From Streptomyces cupreus (lineage in GTDB: Bacteria; Actinomycetota; Actinomycetes; Streptomycetales; Streptomycetaceae): DNA of 64,000 nt. The notes beneath the pieces were generated by a model. It saw only the letters and a list, made by a program, of their open reading frames with translations. It made no database searches and was not told where the DNA came from. The translations under genes were made by a program, and so were the position numbers. Shown here in pieces: positions 8,403 to 16,788 of the stretch. The first letter of the stretch is position 1. Each line of letters begins with the position of its first letter. Location of the stretch: positions 38,246 to 102,245 of the forward strand of contig NZ_JACMSF010000031.1 of the NCBI RefSeq assembly GCF_014257025.1, read 5' to 3'.

Positions 8403-9089
8403 ATGTCCGTTTTCGCCCGCCTTGTCGAGCAGCTCGCCGAGTTGCTCCAGCCGCTCTTCCACGGCTCCGCGGCCGCCGCCGCGATCATCCTGTTCACCGC
8501 GCTCGTACGGCTGCTCGTGCATCCGCTGTCCCGGGCCTCCGCCCGCGGTCAGAAGGCCCGCGCCGAGCTCCAGCCGAAGATCGCCGAGCTGCGCCGCAAG
8601 CACGGGAAGAACCCCGAGAAGCTCCAGCGGGCCGTGCTGGAGCTGCACACCGAGCACAAGGTGTCGCCGCTGGCCGGCTGTCTGCCGAGCCTGGTCCAGG
8701 CGCCGGCGTTCTTCCTGCTCTTCCACCTGTTCTCCAGCGAGGAGATCGGCGGCCGGCCCAACGAACTGCTCGGCCACGCGCTCTTCACCGCACCCCTCGG
8801 CGACCGCTGGAGCGACGCGTTGAGCGCGGGAGGGGCGGCCGGGCTCGTGTACGTCGGGCTGTTCGCGCTCGTCGCCGCCGTCGCCTTCTTCAACTACCGC
8901 CGGTCGAAGGTGGCCCTGGCGGACAGCGCGCCCTTGGACACCCCCGGCGCCGGCGCGATCACCAAGGTCATGCCGTTCGTCTCCTTCTTCACGCTGGTCA
9001 CCGTGGCCGTCGTACCGCTCGCCGCCGCGCTGTACGTCGTCACCAGCTCGACCTGGAGCGCGGTCGAGCGGGCCGTGCTGTACCGCTGA
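8403..9089 (+). CDS. YidC/Oxa1-type membrane insertase paralogue
   Basis: The 228-residue protein is the short, Gram-positive form of the YidC/Oxa1/Alb3 insertase. After a first hydrophobic helix comes the positively charged hairpin (QKARAELQPKIAELRRKHG ... EKLQRAVLELHTEH), followed by SPLAGCLPSLVQAPAFFLLF, the classic second transmembrane region, and further helices up to residue 225. The usual hydrophilic-groove arginine is probably the one in FTALVRLLVHPL. It lacks a lipoprotein signal and the long cytoplasmic tail, and is shorter than the main YidC near oriC, so it is probably a specialised second copy. The ATG follows GGAGG by 8 nt. Confidence 0.88.
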   Translation: MSVFARLVEQLAELLQPLFHGSAAAAAIILFTALVRLLVHPLSRASARGQKARAELQPKIAELRRKHGKNPEKLQRAVLELHTEHKVSPLAGCLPSLVQAPAFFLLFHLFSSEEIGGRPNELLGHALFTAPLGDRWSDALSAGGAAGLVYVGLFALVAAVAFFNYRRSKVALADSAPLDTPGAGAITKVMPFVSFFTLVTVAVVPLAAALYVVTSSTWSAVERAVLYR

Positions 9090-9208
9090 CCTACGGTCCA
9101 GTACGTGAACCGGGTATTGCGGACCGGTCGGGGACCTTGGAGGATCGACCAGTCCTCCGATGGCTGCACACATCGGCGGGCGCCCCGCGATCGAGGGAGA
9201 TTGTGATC

Positions 9209-10060
9209 ATGAAGCTGCTGCGAGTCGGTACGGCGGGAGCGGAGACGCCCGCGCTGCTCGACGCCGAGGGGGTTCTGCGGGACCTGTCGGGCGTCGTGCC
9301 GGACATCGACGGAGCGCTGCTCGCCGACGACGAGGCGCTCGCGCGGATCCGTGCCATGGCCGGTGAGCTGCCGGTGCTGGACCCGGCCGGGCTGCGGATC
9401 GGGCCGCCGCTCGGGCGGATCGGGAAGATCGTGTGCATCGGGCTGAACTATCACGACCACGCCCGTGAGACGGGGGCCGAGCCGCCCGCCGAGCCGGTGA
9501 TCTTCTTCAAGGCCGCGGACACGGTCGTGGGGCCGAACGACACGGTGCTCGTGCCACGGGGCTCGGTGAAGACCGACTGGGAGGTCGAGCTGGCGGTCGT
9601 CATCGGGCGTACGGCTCGCTACGTCGAGTCCGCCGAGGCGGCGCTCGGGCATGTCGCCGGGTACGCCGTCGCGCACGACGTGTCCGAGCGGGAGTTCCAG
9701 ATCGAGCGGGGCGGGACCTGGGACAAGGGGAAGAACTGCGAGACGTTCAATCCGCTCGGGCCCTGGCTGGTGACGGCCGACGAGGTTCCGGACCCGCAGA
9801 ATCTCTCGCTGAAGCTCTGGGTCAACGGCGAGCTGAAGCAGAACGGCACGACCGCCGAGCAGATCTTCCCGGTGGCCGAAGTCGTGCGGTACGTCAGCCA
9901 GTTCATGACGCTGTACCCCGGGGATGTGATCAACACGGGTACGCCGGCGGGGGTGGCTCTGGGGGCGCCGGAGCCGAAGCCTTTCCTGAGGGCTGGGGAT
10001 GTCGTAGAACTGGAGATCGAAGGGTTGGGCAGGCAGCGTCAAGAGCTGAAAGGTGCGTAG
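9209..10060 (+). CDS. Fumarylacetoacetate hydrolase-family protein
   Basis: The 283-residue enzyme belongs to the FAH fold group, which includes acylpyruvate hydrolases and 2-keto-4-pentenoate hydratases acting on C-C bonds of oxo-acids with a divalent metal. The signature IGLNYHDHA opens the catalytic domain, the metal-binding acidic residues are in DWEVELAVVIG and AHDVSERE, and DVINTGTPAGVA closes it. The ATG at 9209 is preceded by GAGGGAG. Its neighbour is the Uma2 gene 24 nt downstream on the same strand. The substrate cannot be predicted from sequence; aromatic or oxo-acid catabolism is typical. Confidence 0.88.
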   Translation: MKLLRVGTAGAETPALLDAEGVLRDLSGVVPDIDGALLADDEALARIRAMAGELPVLDPAGLRIGPPLGRIGKIVCIGLNYHDHARETGAEPPAEPVIFFKAADTVVGPNDTVLVPRGSVKTDWEVELAVVIGRTARYVESAEAALGHVAGYAVAHDVSEREFQIERGGTWDKGKNCETFNPLGPWLVTADEVPDPQNLSLKLWVNGELKQNGTTAEQIFPVAEVVRYVSQFMTLYPGDVINTGTPAGVALGAPEPKPFLRAGDVVELEIEGLGRQRQELKGA

Positions 10061-10084
10061 CCTGAAGTGAGGAAGGAGGACCCT

Positions 10085-10642
10085 ATGACCATTTCGCAGA
10101 CCGAAGTGACGCTTGAAGAATTCGAGGCGTTCGATGCTGTGGCACCGGAAGGCCTCCACGTCGAGCTGATCAACGGGAGGGTCCTCGTGACTCCGGCTCC
10201 GGACGGTGACCATGACGAGAACGTCATGGCCATCGGCGATCAGGTGCGGGCATACGATCCTGAGCTGCGCATGTACCAGGAGCGCGGGCTGGTCGTACCT
10301 GCGTACCGGGCAGGCCGCGCCCGCGTCGACGGCGCGGTCGCTCCGGTCGGCTACTTCCGAGGTCAGCCCTCCTGGGCAGATCCTGTCGGAGTTCTCCTGG
10401 TCGTCGAGGTGACGTCGGGCAGCCAGAAGGACGCCGACATCGACCGCGTCGACAAGCGTGACGCCTACGCCCAGGCCGCGCTGCCGGTCTATCTGCTGGT
10501 CGACCGGCACCGTGGCGAGGTGGTCGTGCACTGGGATCCCGAGGGCGGCCGCTATCAGCACTCGGAGAAGGCGGTCTTCGGAGCGAAGCTCCGGCTGCCC
10601 GATCCCTTCGGCTTCGACTTGGACACGTCCGACCTGGCGTGA
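10085..10642 (+). CDS. Uma2-type PD-(D/E)XK family protein (DUF820)
   Basis: The 185-residue protein has the compact nuclease fold of the Uma2/DUF820 family, which is widespread in Streptomyces and cyanobacteria. Readable features are HVELINGRVLVTP, the acidic VVEVTSGSQKDADIDRVDK segment with the catalytic Glu and Lys, and an ALPVYLLVDRH strand. No biochemical role is established for most members. The start is the ATG at 10085, since the ribosome site GGAAGGAGGA lies inside the longer frame that would start at 10067. It is convergent with the UPF0303 gene, 3 nt apart. Confidence 0.85.
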   Translation: MTISQTEVTLEEFEAFDAVAPEGLHVELINGRVLVTPAPDGDHDENVMAIGDQVRAYDPELRMYQERGLVVPAYRAGRARVDGAVAPVGYFRGQPSWADPVGVLLVVEVTSGSQKDADIDRVDKRDAYAQAALPVYLLVDRHRGEVVVHWDPEGGRYQHSEKAVFGAKLRLPDPFGFDLDTSDLA

Positions 10643-10645
10643 CAG

Positions 10646-11149
10646 CTACAGGCCCAGGAACTCCTCCAGCGCCTCCACCACGAACCGGTGGTCCTCAAGC
10701 TGGGGCAGTCCGGACACCGTCACCGCGCCGATGACGCCGACCCCCTCCACCGTGAGGGGGAAGGAGCCGCCGTGGGCCGCGTACACGTCCGGGTCCAGGC
10801 GGGAGGCGTCCTCGAAGGTCGTGCCCTTGGCCCGGGAGCGGGCGCCGACCAGGTAGGACGAGGAGTGGTAGCGCTCCACCACCCGGCGCTTGCGGGCGAT
10901 CCACGCGTCGTTGTCCGGGGTGGCGCCCGGCAGTGCGGCGTGGAAGAGCTGCTGGCCGGCGCGGTGGATGTCGACGGCGACCGGGGCCTGGCGCTCACGG
11001 GCCATCTCGACCAGGAGCGTGCCGAGGCGCCAGGCGTCGTCGGCGGTGAACTCCCGGAAGACCAGGCGGCGTTCCTGGGCCTGGAGTTCCTCGATGGTCG
11101 GGGTGATCTCCGGGGTGAACTTCGGGGTGATTCCGTTGTTGTGCGTCAC
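10646..11149 (-). CDS. UPF0303 / haem-degrading-domain protein
   Basis: The 167-residue protein matches the UPF0303 group of the GlcG/HbpS-like fold: LGTLLVEMARERQAPVAVDIHRAGQQLFHAALPG, then ARKRRVVERYHSSSY and HGGSFPLTV. Members of this fold bind haem or small ligands, and the enzymatic role is unclear. Its GTG start overlaps the stop of the upstream oxidoreductase by 4 nt (GTGA), so the two are probably translated from one message and work on the same substrate or cofactor. Confidence 0.82.
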   Translation of the reverse strand: MTHNNGITPKFTPEITPTIEELQAQERRLVFREFTADDAWRLGTLLVEMARERQAPVAVDIHRAGQQLFHAALPGATPDNDAWIARKRRVVERYHSSSYLVGARSRAKGTTFEDASRLDPDVYAAHGGSFPLTVEGVGVIGAVTVSGLPQLEDHRFVVEALEEFLGL

Positions 11150-12213
11150 AGCGCCACCGCCACTCCGTCACGGGCCGAACGGCGGGCCGCCTCCAGTACG
11201 TCGAGGGCGGCGGCCGCCTCCACAGCGGTCACCGGGTTGGTGCCGCCCTCGGAAAGGGCCCTGGCCACGGCCGCATAGTACGCGGGGTAGCAGCCCGGAA
11301 GGGTCGGTTCGGGTCGGCCCCCGCCGGTCAGCGGGGACTCCCCGGAGCCGACCCGGCCCCACAGCGACTCGGGCTCGGTGCCCCAGTCGGCGCCGGGGAG
11401 TTCACCCTCGCGCAGGGCCGCTTCCTGGGGGTCGAGGCCGTACTTGACGTAGCCCGCCTTGGAGCCGAGCACCCGGAAGCGGGGGCCGAGTTGGGCGGTG
11501 GTGGCGGAGACGTAGAGATGGGAGCGGACGCCGTTCGTGTGCGTGATCGCGATGAACGTGTCGTCGTCGGTCTCGGCGCCCGGGCGGCGGACGTCCGACT
11601 CGGCGTAGACGGAGGCGGCGGGGCCGAAGAGCACCAGCGCCTGGTCGACGACATGGCTGCCGAGGTCGTAGAGCAGACCTCCGATCTCTGCCGGGTCGCC
11701 GGACTCGCGCCAGCCGCCCTTGAGTTGGGGGCGCCAGCGCTCGAAGCGGGACTCGAAGCGGTAGACGTCGCCCAGCTCGCCCTCGGCGATGAGCTTGCGG
11801 AGGGTGCGGAAGTCGTTGTCCCAGCGGCGGTTCTGGAAGACGGACAGCAGCAGTCCGCGCTCCTCGGCCAGCGCCGCGAGCTCCCGGGCCTCGGCGGCCG
11901 TACCCGCGACCGGCTTGTCCACGACGACCGGGAGGCCGGCCTTGAGGGCGGCGGTGGCGAGCGGGACATGCGTCTTGTTCGGGGACGCGATGACGATCAG
12001 GTCGAGCTCGTCGGCGCGGGCGAACAGCTCGTCGGGGGTCGCGGCGATACGGACGTCCGGGTGCCCGGCGCGGGCCTGCTCCTGCCGCTCCGGGTTGGCG
12101 GTGACGACCGTGTCGAGGGTGAGGCCCTCGGTGGCGGCGATCAGCGGGGCGTGGAAGACGGAGCCGGCGAGGCCGTAGCCGATCAGGCCGGTGCGGAGGG
12201 GTGTGCCAGTCAT
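11146..12213 (-). CDS. Gfo/Idh/MocA family oxidoreductase
   Basis: The 355-residue NAD(P)-dependent dehydrogenase acts on sugars or cyclitols. It has an N-terminal Rossmann fold (GLIGYGLAGSVFHAPLI), the conserved DKPVAGT corresponding to the EKP motif with catalytic Lys, SVFQNRRWDNDF, and a C-terminal alpha/beta domain with EIGGLLYDLGSHVVDQAL. The start is the ATG at 12213. It is transcribed away from the ROK regulator gene, and a near-perfect 25-nt palindrome lies between them, so ROK control by a sugar ligand is likely. The substrate is unknown. Confidence 0.9.
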   Translation of the reverse strand: MTGTPLRTGLIGYGLAGSVFHAPLIAATEGLTLDTVVTANPERQEQARAGHPDVRIAATPDELFARADELDLIVIASPNKTHVPLATAALKAGLPVVVDKPVAGTAAEARELAALAEERGLLLSVFQNRRWDNDFRTLRKLIAEGELGDVYRFESRFERWRPQLKGGWRESGDPAEIGGLLYDLGSHVVDQALVLFGPAASVYAESDVRRPGAETDDDTFIAITHTNGVRSHLYVSATTAQLGPRFRVLGSKAGYVKYGLDPQEAALREGELPGADWGTEPESLWGRVGSGESPLTGGGRPEPTLPGCYPAYYAAVARALSEGGTNPVTAVEAAAALDVLEAARRSARDGVAVAL

Positions 12214-12220
12214 GGCTCCT

Positions 12221-12245
12221 ACTTTCGCAACGCTGTTGCCAAAGT
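12221..12245. promoter_or_regulatory. Palindromic operator between oxidoreductase and ROK genes
   Basis: Two 11-nt arms (ACTTTCGCAAC and GTTGCCAAAGT) flank a 3-nt centre and match except at one pair. It begins 8 nt upstream of the oxidoreductase start and ends 24 nt before the ROK GTG, so a bound repressor would cover both promoters. The size and dyad symmetry fit a ROK or LacI-type site. Assignment to the adjacent ROK protein is inference from position. Confidence 0.7.
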
Positions 12246-12269
12246 GCAAGCGGTGGGGAGAATGGGGAC

Positions 12270-13382
12270 GTGAGCAGTGCAAAGGGAATCAGCGGTGGAA
12301 TCAGTGGGGCGGCCTCGGGCGTGAATCTGCCGGTGCTGCGCAGCCACAACACCGCGCTCGTGCTGGATCTGCTGCGGACCGCCGGGCCCGACGGGATCAG
12401 CCGACTCGAAGTGGCCGACCGGATCGGGCTGACCCCGCAGGCCGTCAGCAAGATCACCGCACGGCTGCGGGCGGAGGGGCTGGCGGCGGAGGCGGGCCGC
12501 CGGGCCTCTACCGGCGGCAAGCCGCGGACCGTACTGCGACTGGTTCCTGAGGCCGGGCATGCGGTGGGCGTGCATCTGGACCGGGACGCGCTGCGGGCGG
12601 TGCTGGTGGATCTGACCGGGGCGGTGGTGGCGGAACGGGGCGCCTCGCTGGACCTCGGGGCAGGGAAAGCGGCGGTCGTCGACGGTGTGGTGCGGGAGGT
12701 TTCGGCGCTGGTGGAGGGGCGCGGGACCCTGCTGGGCGTCGGGGTCGGTCTGCCGGGGCCGCTGGACCACGCCCTAGGGGTCCTGCACCGCGTCACCGGA
12801 TTCCCCGAGTGGGACGGCTTCCCGCTGCGGGAGGAGTTGGAGCGGGCGCTGGGGGTGTCGGTCGTGGTGGACAAGGACACCAACGCCGCCGCGCTGGGCC
12901 TCGCGGTCGGCGGGCAGGGCGAGTCCTTCGCGTATCTGCACTTCGGGGCGGGGCTGGGCGGCGCTCTGGTACTCGGGGGCGTGGTGCACCGGGGTGCCCG
13001 CACCGGCGCGGGGGAGTTCGGGCACCAGGTCGTCCAACTCGACGGTCCGGTGTGCGAGTGCGGCAACCGGGGCTGCGTGGAGGCGCTGTGCCTGGCGGCG
13101 GTGGGACGCGGGGACTACGAGGAGGCGGCCCGGGTCCTCGGCACGGGCGCCGCGAACCTGGTCGCGCTGCTGGACATCGACGTGGTGCTGCTGGGCGGTC
13201 GTACGGTCGCGGCCCGTCCGGAGTGTTTCGTACGAGGGGCTGCGGCCGTACTTGAGGAGCGCGGCCGGAGAGTGGGCGAGGATGCCGTGCCGGTGCGCGT
13301 CGCTCCGGGCGGTGGGCGGGAAGTCGCGGAGGGGGCGGCACAGTTGCTGCTGGCGCCGTTGTTCGGGCGGGGCGAGGGGTGA
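12270..13382 (+). CDS. ROK family transcriptional regulator
   Basis: The 370-residue protein has an N-terminal winged-helix domain (NTALVLDLLRTAGPDGISRLEVADRIGLTPQAVSKITARL) fused to a ROK sugar-kinase-like domain. The ROK part has GVGVGLPGPLD, DKDTNAAALG, an HFGAGLGGALVLGG glycine loop, GAGEFGHQV and the zinc motif CECGNRGCVEALC. ROK repressors bind a sugar in the kinase-like cleft. The GTG at 12270 is preferred because an earlier TTG-type frame extends across the operator and promoter. It probably controls itself and the divergent oxidoreductase/UPF0303 pair. Confidence 0.88.
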   Translation: MSSAKGISGGISGAASGVNLPVLRSHNTALVLDLLRTAGPDGISRLEVADRIGLTPQAVSKITARLRAEGLAAEAGRRASTGGKPRTVLRLVPEAGHAVGVHLDRDALRAVLVDLTGAVVAERGASLDLGAGKAAVVDGVVREVSALVEGRGTLLGVGVGLPGPLDHALGVLHRVTGFPEWDGFPLREELERALGVSVVVDKDTNAAALGLAVGGQGESFAYLHFGAGLGGALVLGGVVHRGARTGAGEFGHQVVQLDGPVCECGNRGCVEALCLAAVGRGDYEEAARVLGTGAANLVALLDIDVVLLGGRTVAARPECFVRGAAAVLEERGRRVGEDAVPVRVAPGGGREVAEGAAQLLLAPLFGRGEG

Positions 13383-13504
13383 CGGTCGACTGCGGTGGCC
13401 GTACTCGTGCCCAGCTGACCCGGCCGGACGCCGAGGCGGGCTTCACCCAGGTCGCCTGGGAGTCCACCGGGTACCGTCGGCCCGTGTTCACCGTACGGCG
13501 GTAG
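13379..13504 (+). CDS. Small ORF overlapping the ROK stop
   Basis: A 41-residue frame starts at a GTG that overlaps the ROK stop codon by 4 nt and ends at TAG 13504. It encodes a basic peptide with DCGGRTRAQLT and STGYRRPVFTVRR. The overlap suggests translational coupling, but it could be an unselected frame or the tail of a degraded gene. I do not recognise a family. Confidence 0.3.
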   Translation: MTVDCGGRTRAQLTRPDAEAGFTQVAWESTGYRRPVFTVRR

Positions 13505-13591
13505 GAGGGCAGGGCCGATCGGGCGGAAACTCCGTGCGCCCGGGAGCGGCGTACCCGCGTCGGCCGGTTCGTCCGGCATGGTCATGTGTTC

Positions 13592-14302
13592 ATGCGACTG
13601 TTTCTGTCTGGGGCCCTGTTACTCCCCCTCGCCCTGCTCTCCGCCCCCGGGGTCGCGCATGCCGCCGAGCCGGAGAGCAGTTGTGCCGCGTCCGACGGGC
13701 GCTCCTTTCCGCTCACCACCCGGATCCATGGCGGTCCCAGCTCCTATGAGGCCGGGGGCGGGTACGGCACCTGGTATCTGGAGCTCACCAACAAGACCGG
13801 TGCGACCTGCGAGAACGTTCACCCCGTCGTCGTGCTCGTCGATGAGCGGCGGGTGCTCGGGGCCTCGCAGCCCCGGCTGGAGTTCTACACCGGCGGCCAG
13901 ACCCACCCCGTCCGGTTCGAGACCACCGACCAGGACGAACTCGTCGGCGCCTTCGACGGGTTCCCCGGGTTCACCGTCGGGCCTGGCAAGACCGTCACCG
14001 TGAAGGTGCGGCTCGCCGTCACCTCCGATGCCGTGCCCAATCGCGTCACCGCCAACGCCGCCGTCGTACAGCGCCACGAAGACGACGGCGACTGGGTCGG
14101 GCAGTCCAACGACTATCGCTTCGGCATCGACTCCGAGCCCTCCGGCACCACCACCGCGGACCCCGAGCGATCCCCCGCCCCCCGCCTCCCCCTCGCCGAG
14201 GAGCTCGCCCGCACCGGCACCCCCGTCGTCGCCGTCGTCGCCACCCTCGCCACGCTGTTCACCGGGGGCGGCGCGCTGCTGCTCCTGCGGAGGCGCCGCT
14301 GA
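13592..14302 (+). CDS. LAxTG-anchored cell-wall surface protein
   Basis: The 236-residue exported protein has a signal peptide (MRLFLSGALLLPLALLS, cut near AHA), one beta-sandwich-like domain with two paired cysteines (SSCAAS and ATCENVHP), a Pro/Ser/Thr linker, and a C-terminal sorting signal LARTG followed by a hydrophobic segment and RRRR. It is therefore a likely class E sortase substrate, covalently linked to peptidoglycan. The domain resembles other actinobacterial surface proteins but its binding partner is unknown. The ATG at 13592 is chosen over a GTG two codons upstream. Confidence 0.85.
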   Translation: MRLFLSGALLLPLALLSAPGVAHAAEPESSCAASDGRSFPLTTRIHGGPSSYEAGGGYGTWYLELTNKTGATCENVHPVVVLVDERRVLGASQPRLEFYTGGQTHPVRFETTDQDELVGAFDGFPGFTVGPGKTVTVKVRLAVTSDAVPNRVTANAAVVQRHEDDGDWVGQSNDYRFGIDSEPSGTTTADPERSPAPRLPLAEELARTGTPVVAVVATLATLFTGGGALLLLRRRR

Positions 14303-14324
14303 GCCGGCGTCGTCGCGTGTCCGG

Positions 14325-15104
14325 TCAGACGAGGTCGACCAGGTTCGCGATCGAATCGACCACCTTGGTCGGCCGGAACGGGAACCGGTCCATGTCTGCT
14401 TCGGCCGTGAGTCCCGTCAGCACGAGGAAGGTCCTCATGCCGGCCTCCAGGCCGGCCAGCACATCGGTGTCCATCCGGTCGCCGATCATGGCGCTGGACT
14501 CGGAGTGCGCACCGATGGCGTTCAGCCCGGTGCGCATCATCAGGGGGTTCGGCTTGCCGACGAAGTACGGTTCCTTGCCCGTCGCCTTGGTGATCAGCGC
14601 CGCCACCGAGCCTGTGGCGGGCAGCACACCTTCGTGGGAGGGGCCGGTGTTGTCCGGGTTGGTGGCGATGAAACGCGCACCCTCGTTGATGAGCCGAATC
14701 GCCTTGGTGAGAGCCTCGAAGGAATAGGTCCGAGTCTCACCCAGGATCACGAAGTCGGGGTCGGAGTCGGTGAGGATGTAGCCCACTTCATGCAGGGCCG
14801 TGGTGAGACCGGCCTCGCCGATCACATAGGCCGTTCCGTTCGGCCGCTGGCTGTCGACGAACTTCGCAGTGGCCAGGGCCGAGGTCCAGATGTTCTCGAC
14901 CGGCACCTCAAGGCCTATGCGGTTGAGGCGGGCATGCAGATCACGAGCGGTGTAGATGGAGTTGTTCGTGAGTACGAGGAAGGGTTTGCCGGAGTCGCGC
15001 AACTTCTTGATGAAGGCATCCGCGCCAGGGATGGGAACGCCCTCGTGCATCAGGACGCCGTCCATGTCGGTCAGCCACGACTCGATGTGCTTGGGCTCTG
15101 TCAT
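14325..15104 (-). CDS. HAD-IIA family phosphatase (NagD-like)
   Basis: The 259-residue haloacid-dehalogenase superfamily hydrolase carries the nucleophile motif DMDGVL, motif II LTNNS, the Lys of motif III in VGKPNPLMM, and IGDRMDTDV as motif IV. The cap is the C2a type of NagD and 4-nitrophenylphosphatase enzymes. NagD dephosphorylates nucleotides and some sugar phosphates, and substrate range is broad. AGGAG lies 9 nt before the ATG. It is convergent with the LARTG gene and divergent from the secreted protein at 15324. Confidence 0.9.
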   Translation of the reverse strand: MTEPKHIESWLTDMDGVLMHEGVPIPGADAFIKKLRDSGKPFLVLTNNSIYTARDLHARLNRIGLEVPVENIWTSALATAKFVDSQRPNGTAYVIGEAGLTTALHEVGYILTDSDPDFVILGETRTYSFEALTKAIRLINEGARFIATNPDNTGPSHEGVLPATGSVAALITKATGKEPYFVGKPNPLMMRTGLNAIGAHSESSAMIGDRMDTDVLAGLEAGMRTFLVLTGLTAEADMDRFPFRPTKVVDSIANLVDLV

Positions 15105-15323
15105 GGGCGCGGACTCCTACGCAGTCGATCTACCGGACGGCCATGGTATGCGGTGGAGAACCTCCCGTACCGCCCTCCAACGTCGTCGACTCCATAGCGG
15201 ACCCGGTCGACCGGATCTGAAACCCGGTCGTACCCGAATTCGACCCGTACGGAGCAGTCGGGCCCCGCTGAGGATGCGGGGACCGGCACCCAGGAGGAGT
15301 CTCCAGGTATCTGGAGGTTCACG

Positions 15324-15860
15324 ATGGGCTCACTGAAAGTCACTCTCTGTGCAGGTGTCGCGGTGATCGCCGCGGCGATCACCCCGGCGGCGTACGCGGC
15401 GGACGGAGGAGGTGGCATCGCCGTGAACCCCGCCTCGCCAGCCCCGGGCGCCGACGTCGCGCTGCGGGTGACAGGCTGCGAGGAACGGACGGCGAGCGCC
15501 GTCTCGGCGGCGTTCGTCAGCGACGTCAAGCTCACCGTCACAAGCGAAGAGGGCACCCTCGTCGGCGAGAGCCGCATCCGGTCCTCCCTGGAGATCGGCT
15601 CCTACGACATCACCGTCATCTGCGGGGACACCCGGCGCACGGTCGCGCTCCCGGTGGGGGAGACCCCCTCCGCGCCCTCCTCGCCGGTCGCCCCCGTGAA
15701 GGCGGGCGGCGGCGGTGCGGCGGCCCACATCGCCGCCGACGAGGACGCCCGTACGACGGGACCCGGCACCGCCCACGCGGTGACCGGCCTCGTCCTCGCC
15801 GGAGTCGCGGCGACGGCCGTGGCGCTCAGAAGCGCCCGCCGGAGCCGCAGGACGGACTGA
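15324..15860 (+). CDS. Secreted protein with C-terminal membrane anchor, partner of class F sortase
   Basis: The 178-residue protein has a signal peptide (to about residue 25, AYA-AD), a small beta-domain with a cysteine pair (VTGCEER and VICGDT), a Pro/Ser linker and a C-terminal hydrophobic helix followed by RSARRSRR. No LPxTG or LAxTG motif is present before the helix; only ARTTGPG resembles a degenerate signal. Its stop is 2 nt from the start of the class F sortase gene, so the two are co-transcribed. It may be the substrate or a membrane partner of that sortase. CTGGAGG precedes the ATG. Confidence 0.75.
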   Translation: MGSLKVTLCAGVAVIAAAITPAAYAADGGGGIAVNPASPAPGADVALRVTGCEERTASAVSAAFVSDVKLTVTSEEGTLVGESRIRSSLEIGSYDITVICGDTRRTVALPVGETPSAPSSPVAPVKAGGGGAAAHIAADEDARTTGPGTAHAVTGLVLAGVAATAVALRSARRSRRTD

Positions 15861-15862
15861 CC

Positions 15863-16528
15863 ATGTCCGGCCATCACCGCCCCGCGCTCTCCGGCCGTCT
15901 GCTGACGGGCATGGCCTGGGCCGTGCTCCTGCTCGGGCTGTGGCTGTGGGGACGGGACGTCACCGACGTACGCGACGGGACATCCGCGCCCACCACCGGC
16001 GACATGGCCGCGGTCGGCCGCCCGCCCGACGTCGAACTGCCGCCCCCCGCCAGCCCGTTGGGCGAGGCGAGTCCCCAGCGTATCGACATACCCGGCCTCG
16101 GCATCCAGGCCCCCGTGGTGGCCAGCGGCCTCGACCCGCAGGGCGCCGTCGACGCACCGCCCTTCGACCGGCCCGGAGTCGTCGGCTGGTACGCCGCCGG
16201 CGCGGCACCCGGCGCGAAGGGGGCGGCCCTGATGGTGGGCCATGTGGACACCGAGACCCGGCCCGCCGTCTTCTACAAGATCAGCGCGCTGAAGCCCGGT
16301 GCGACGGTCCGGGTCATCCGCGACGACGGCCGGGTCGCCGAGTTCACCGTCGACGACGTCCAGGTCGTCACCCGCGACCGCTTCGACGCCCGCCAGGCCT
16401 ACGGGCCCCGCGAACCGGGCCGCGCCGAACTCCGGCTCATCACCTGCGGCGGAGCCTTCGACCGGGCGAGCCGCAGCTACACGGCGAACGTCGTGGTGTC
16501 GGCGTACCTCACGGGCACCGGTCTGTGA
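15863..16528 (+). CDS. Class F sortase
   Basis: The 221-residue transpeptidase-like protein has one N-terminal membrane helix (LLTGMAWAVLLLGLWLWG) and a sortase domain. The likely catalytic residues are His in VGHVDT, Cys in LITCGG and Arg in RASRSYTANVVV. The motif set and the FDRPGVVGWYAAGAAPG stretch are typical of class F, an actinobacterial group with poorly known substrates. It follows a secreted membrane-anchored protein by 2 nt, which is the best candidate substrate. There is no second LPxTG-type gene adjacent. Confidence 0.9.
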   Translation: MSGHHRPALSGRLLTGMAWAVLLLGLWLWGRDVTDVRDGTSAPTTGDMAAVGRPPDVELPPPASPLGEASPQRIDIPGLGIQAPVVASGLDPQGAVDAPPFDRPGVVGWYAAGAAPGAKGAALMVGHVDTETRPAVFYKISALKPGATVRVIRDDGRVAEFTVDDVQVVTRDRFDARQAYGPREPGRAELRLITCGGAFDRASRSYTANVVVSAYLTGTGL

Positions 16529-16788
16529 GATCACCTGGCCCGGTCGACGACCCGCTCCCCCTGGAAGCCGCCGACCGGGCTGGTCCTCAACCGCGCGCGC
16601 TCGGGCTGCGGGAGTAACCCGACGGCAGCCGCGGGAGGCTTTGGTGTGGTCACGTGAGGGAGGCGACAGGCCGGGGGCTGGGGCCGCCCGCTACGACTCT
16701 AGAACGGAAGCGGTCCATGGCCTAGGGTCCGATCGGCCCTGGGACAAGGCCGGTGGCGCTGGGTGATCCGCGCAGGTGACGCGGTGGT

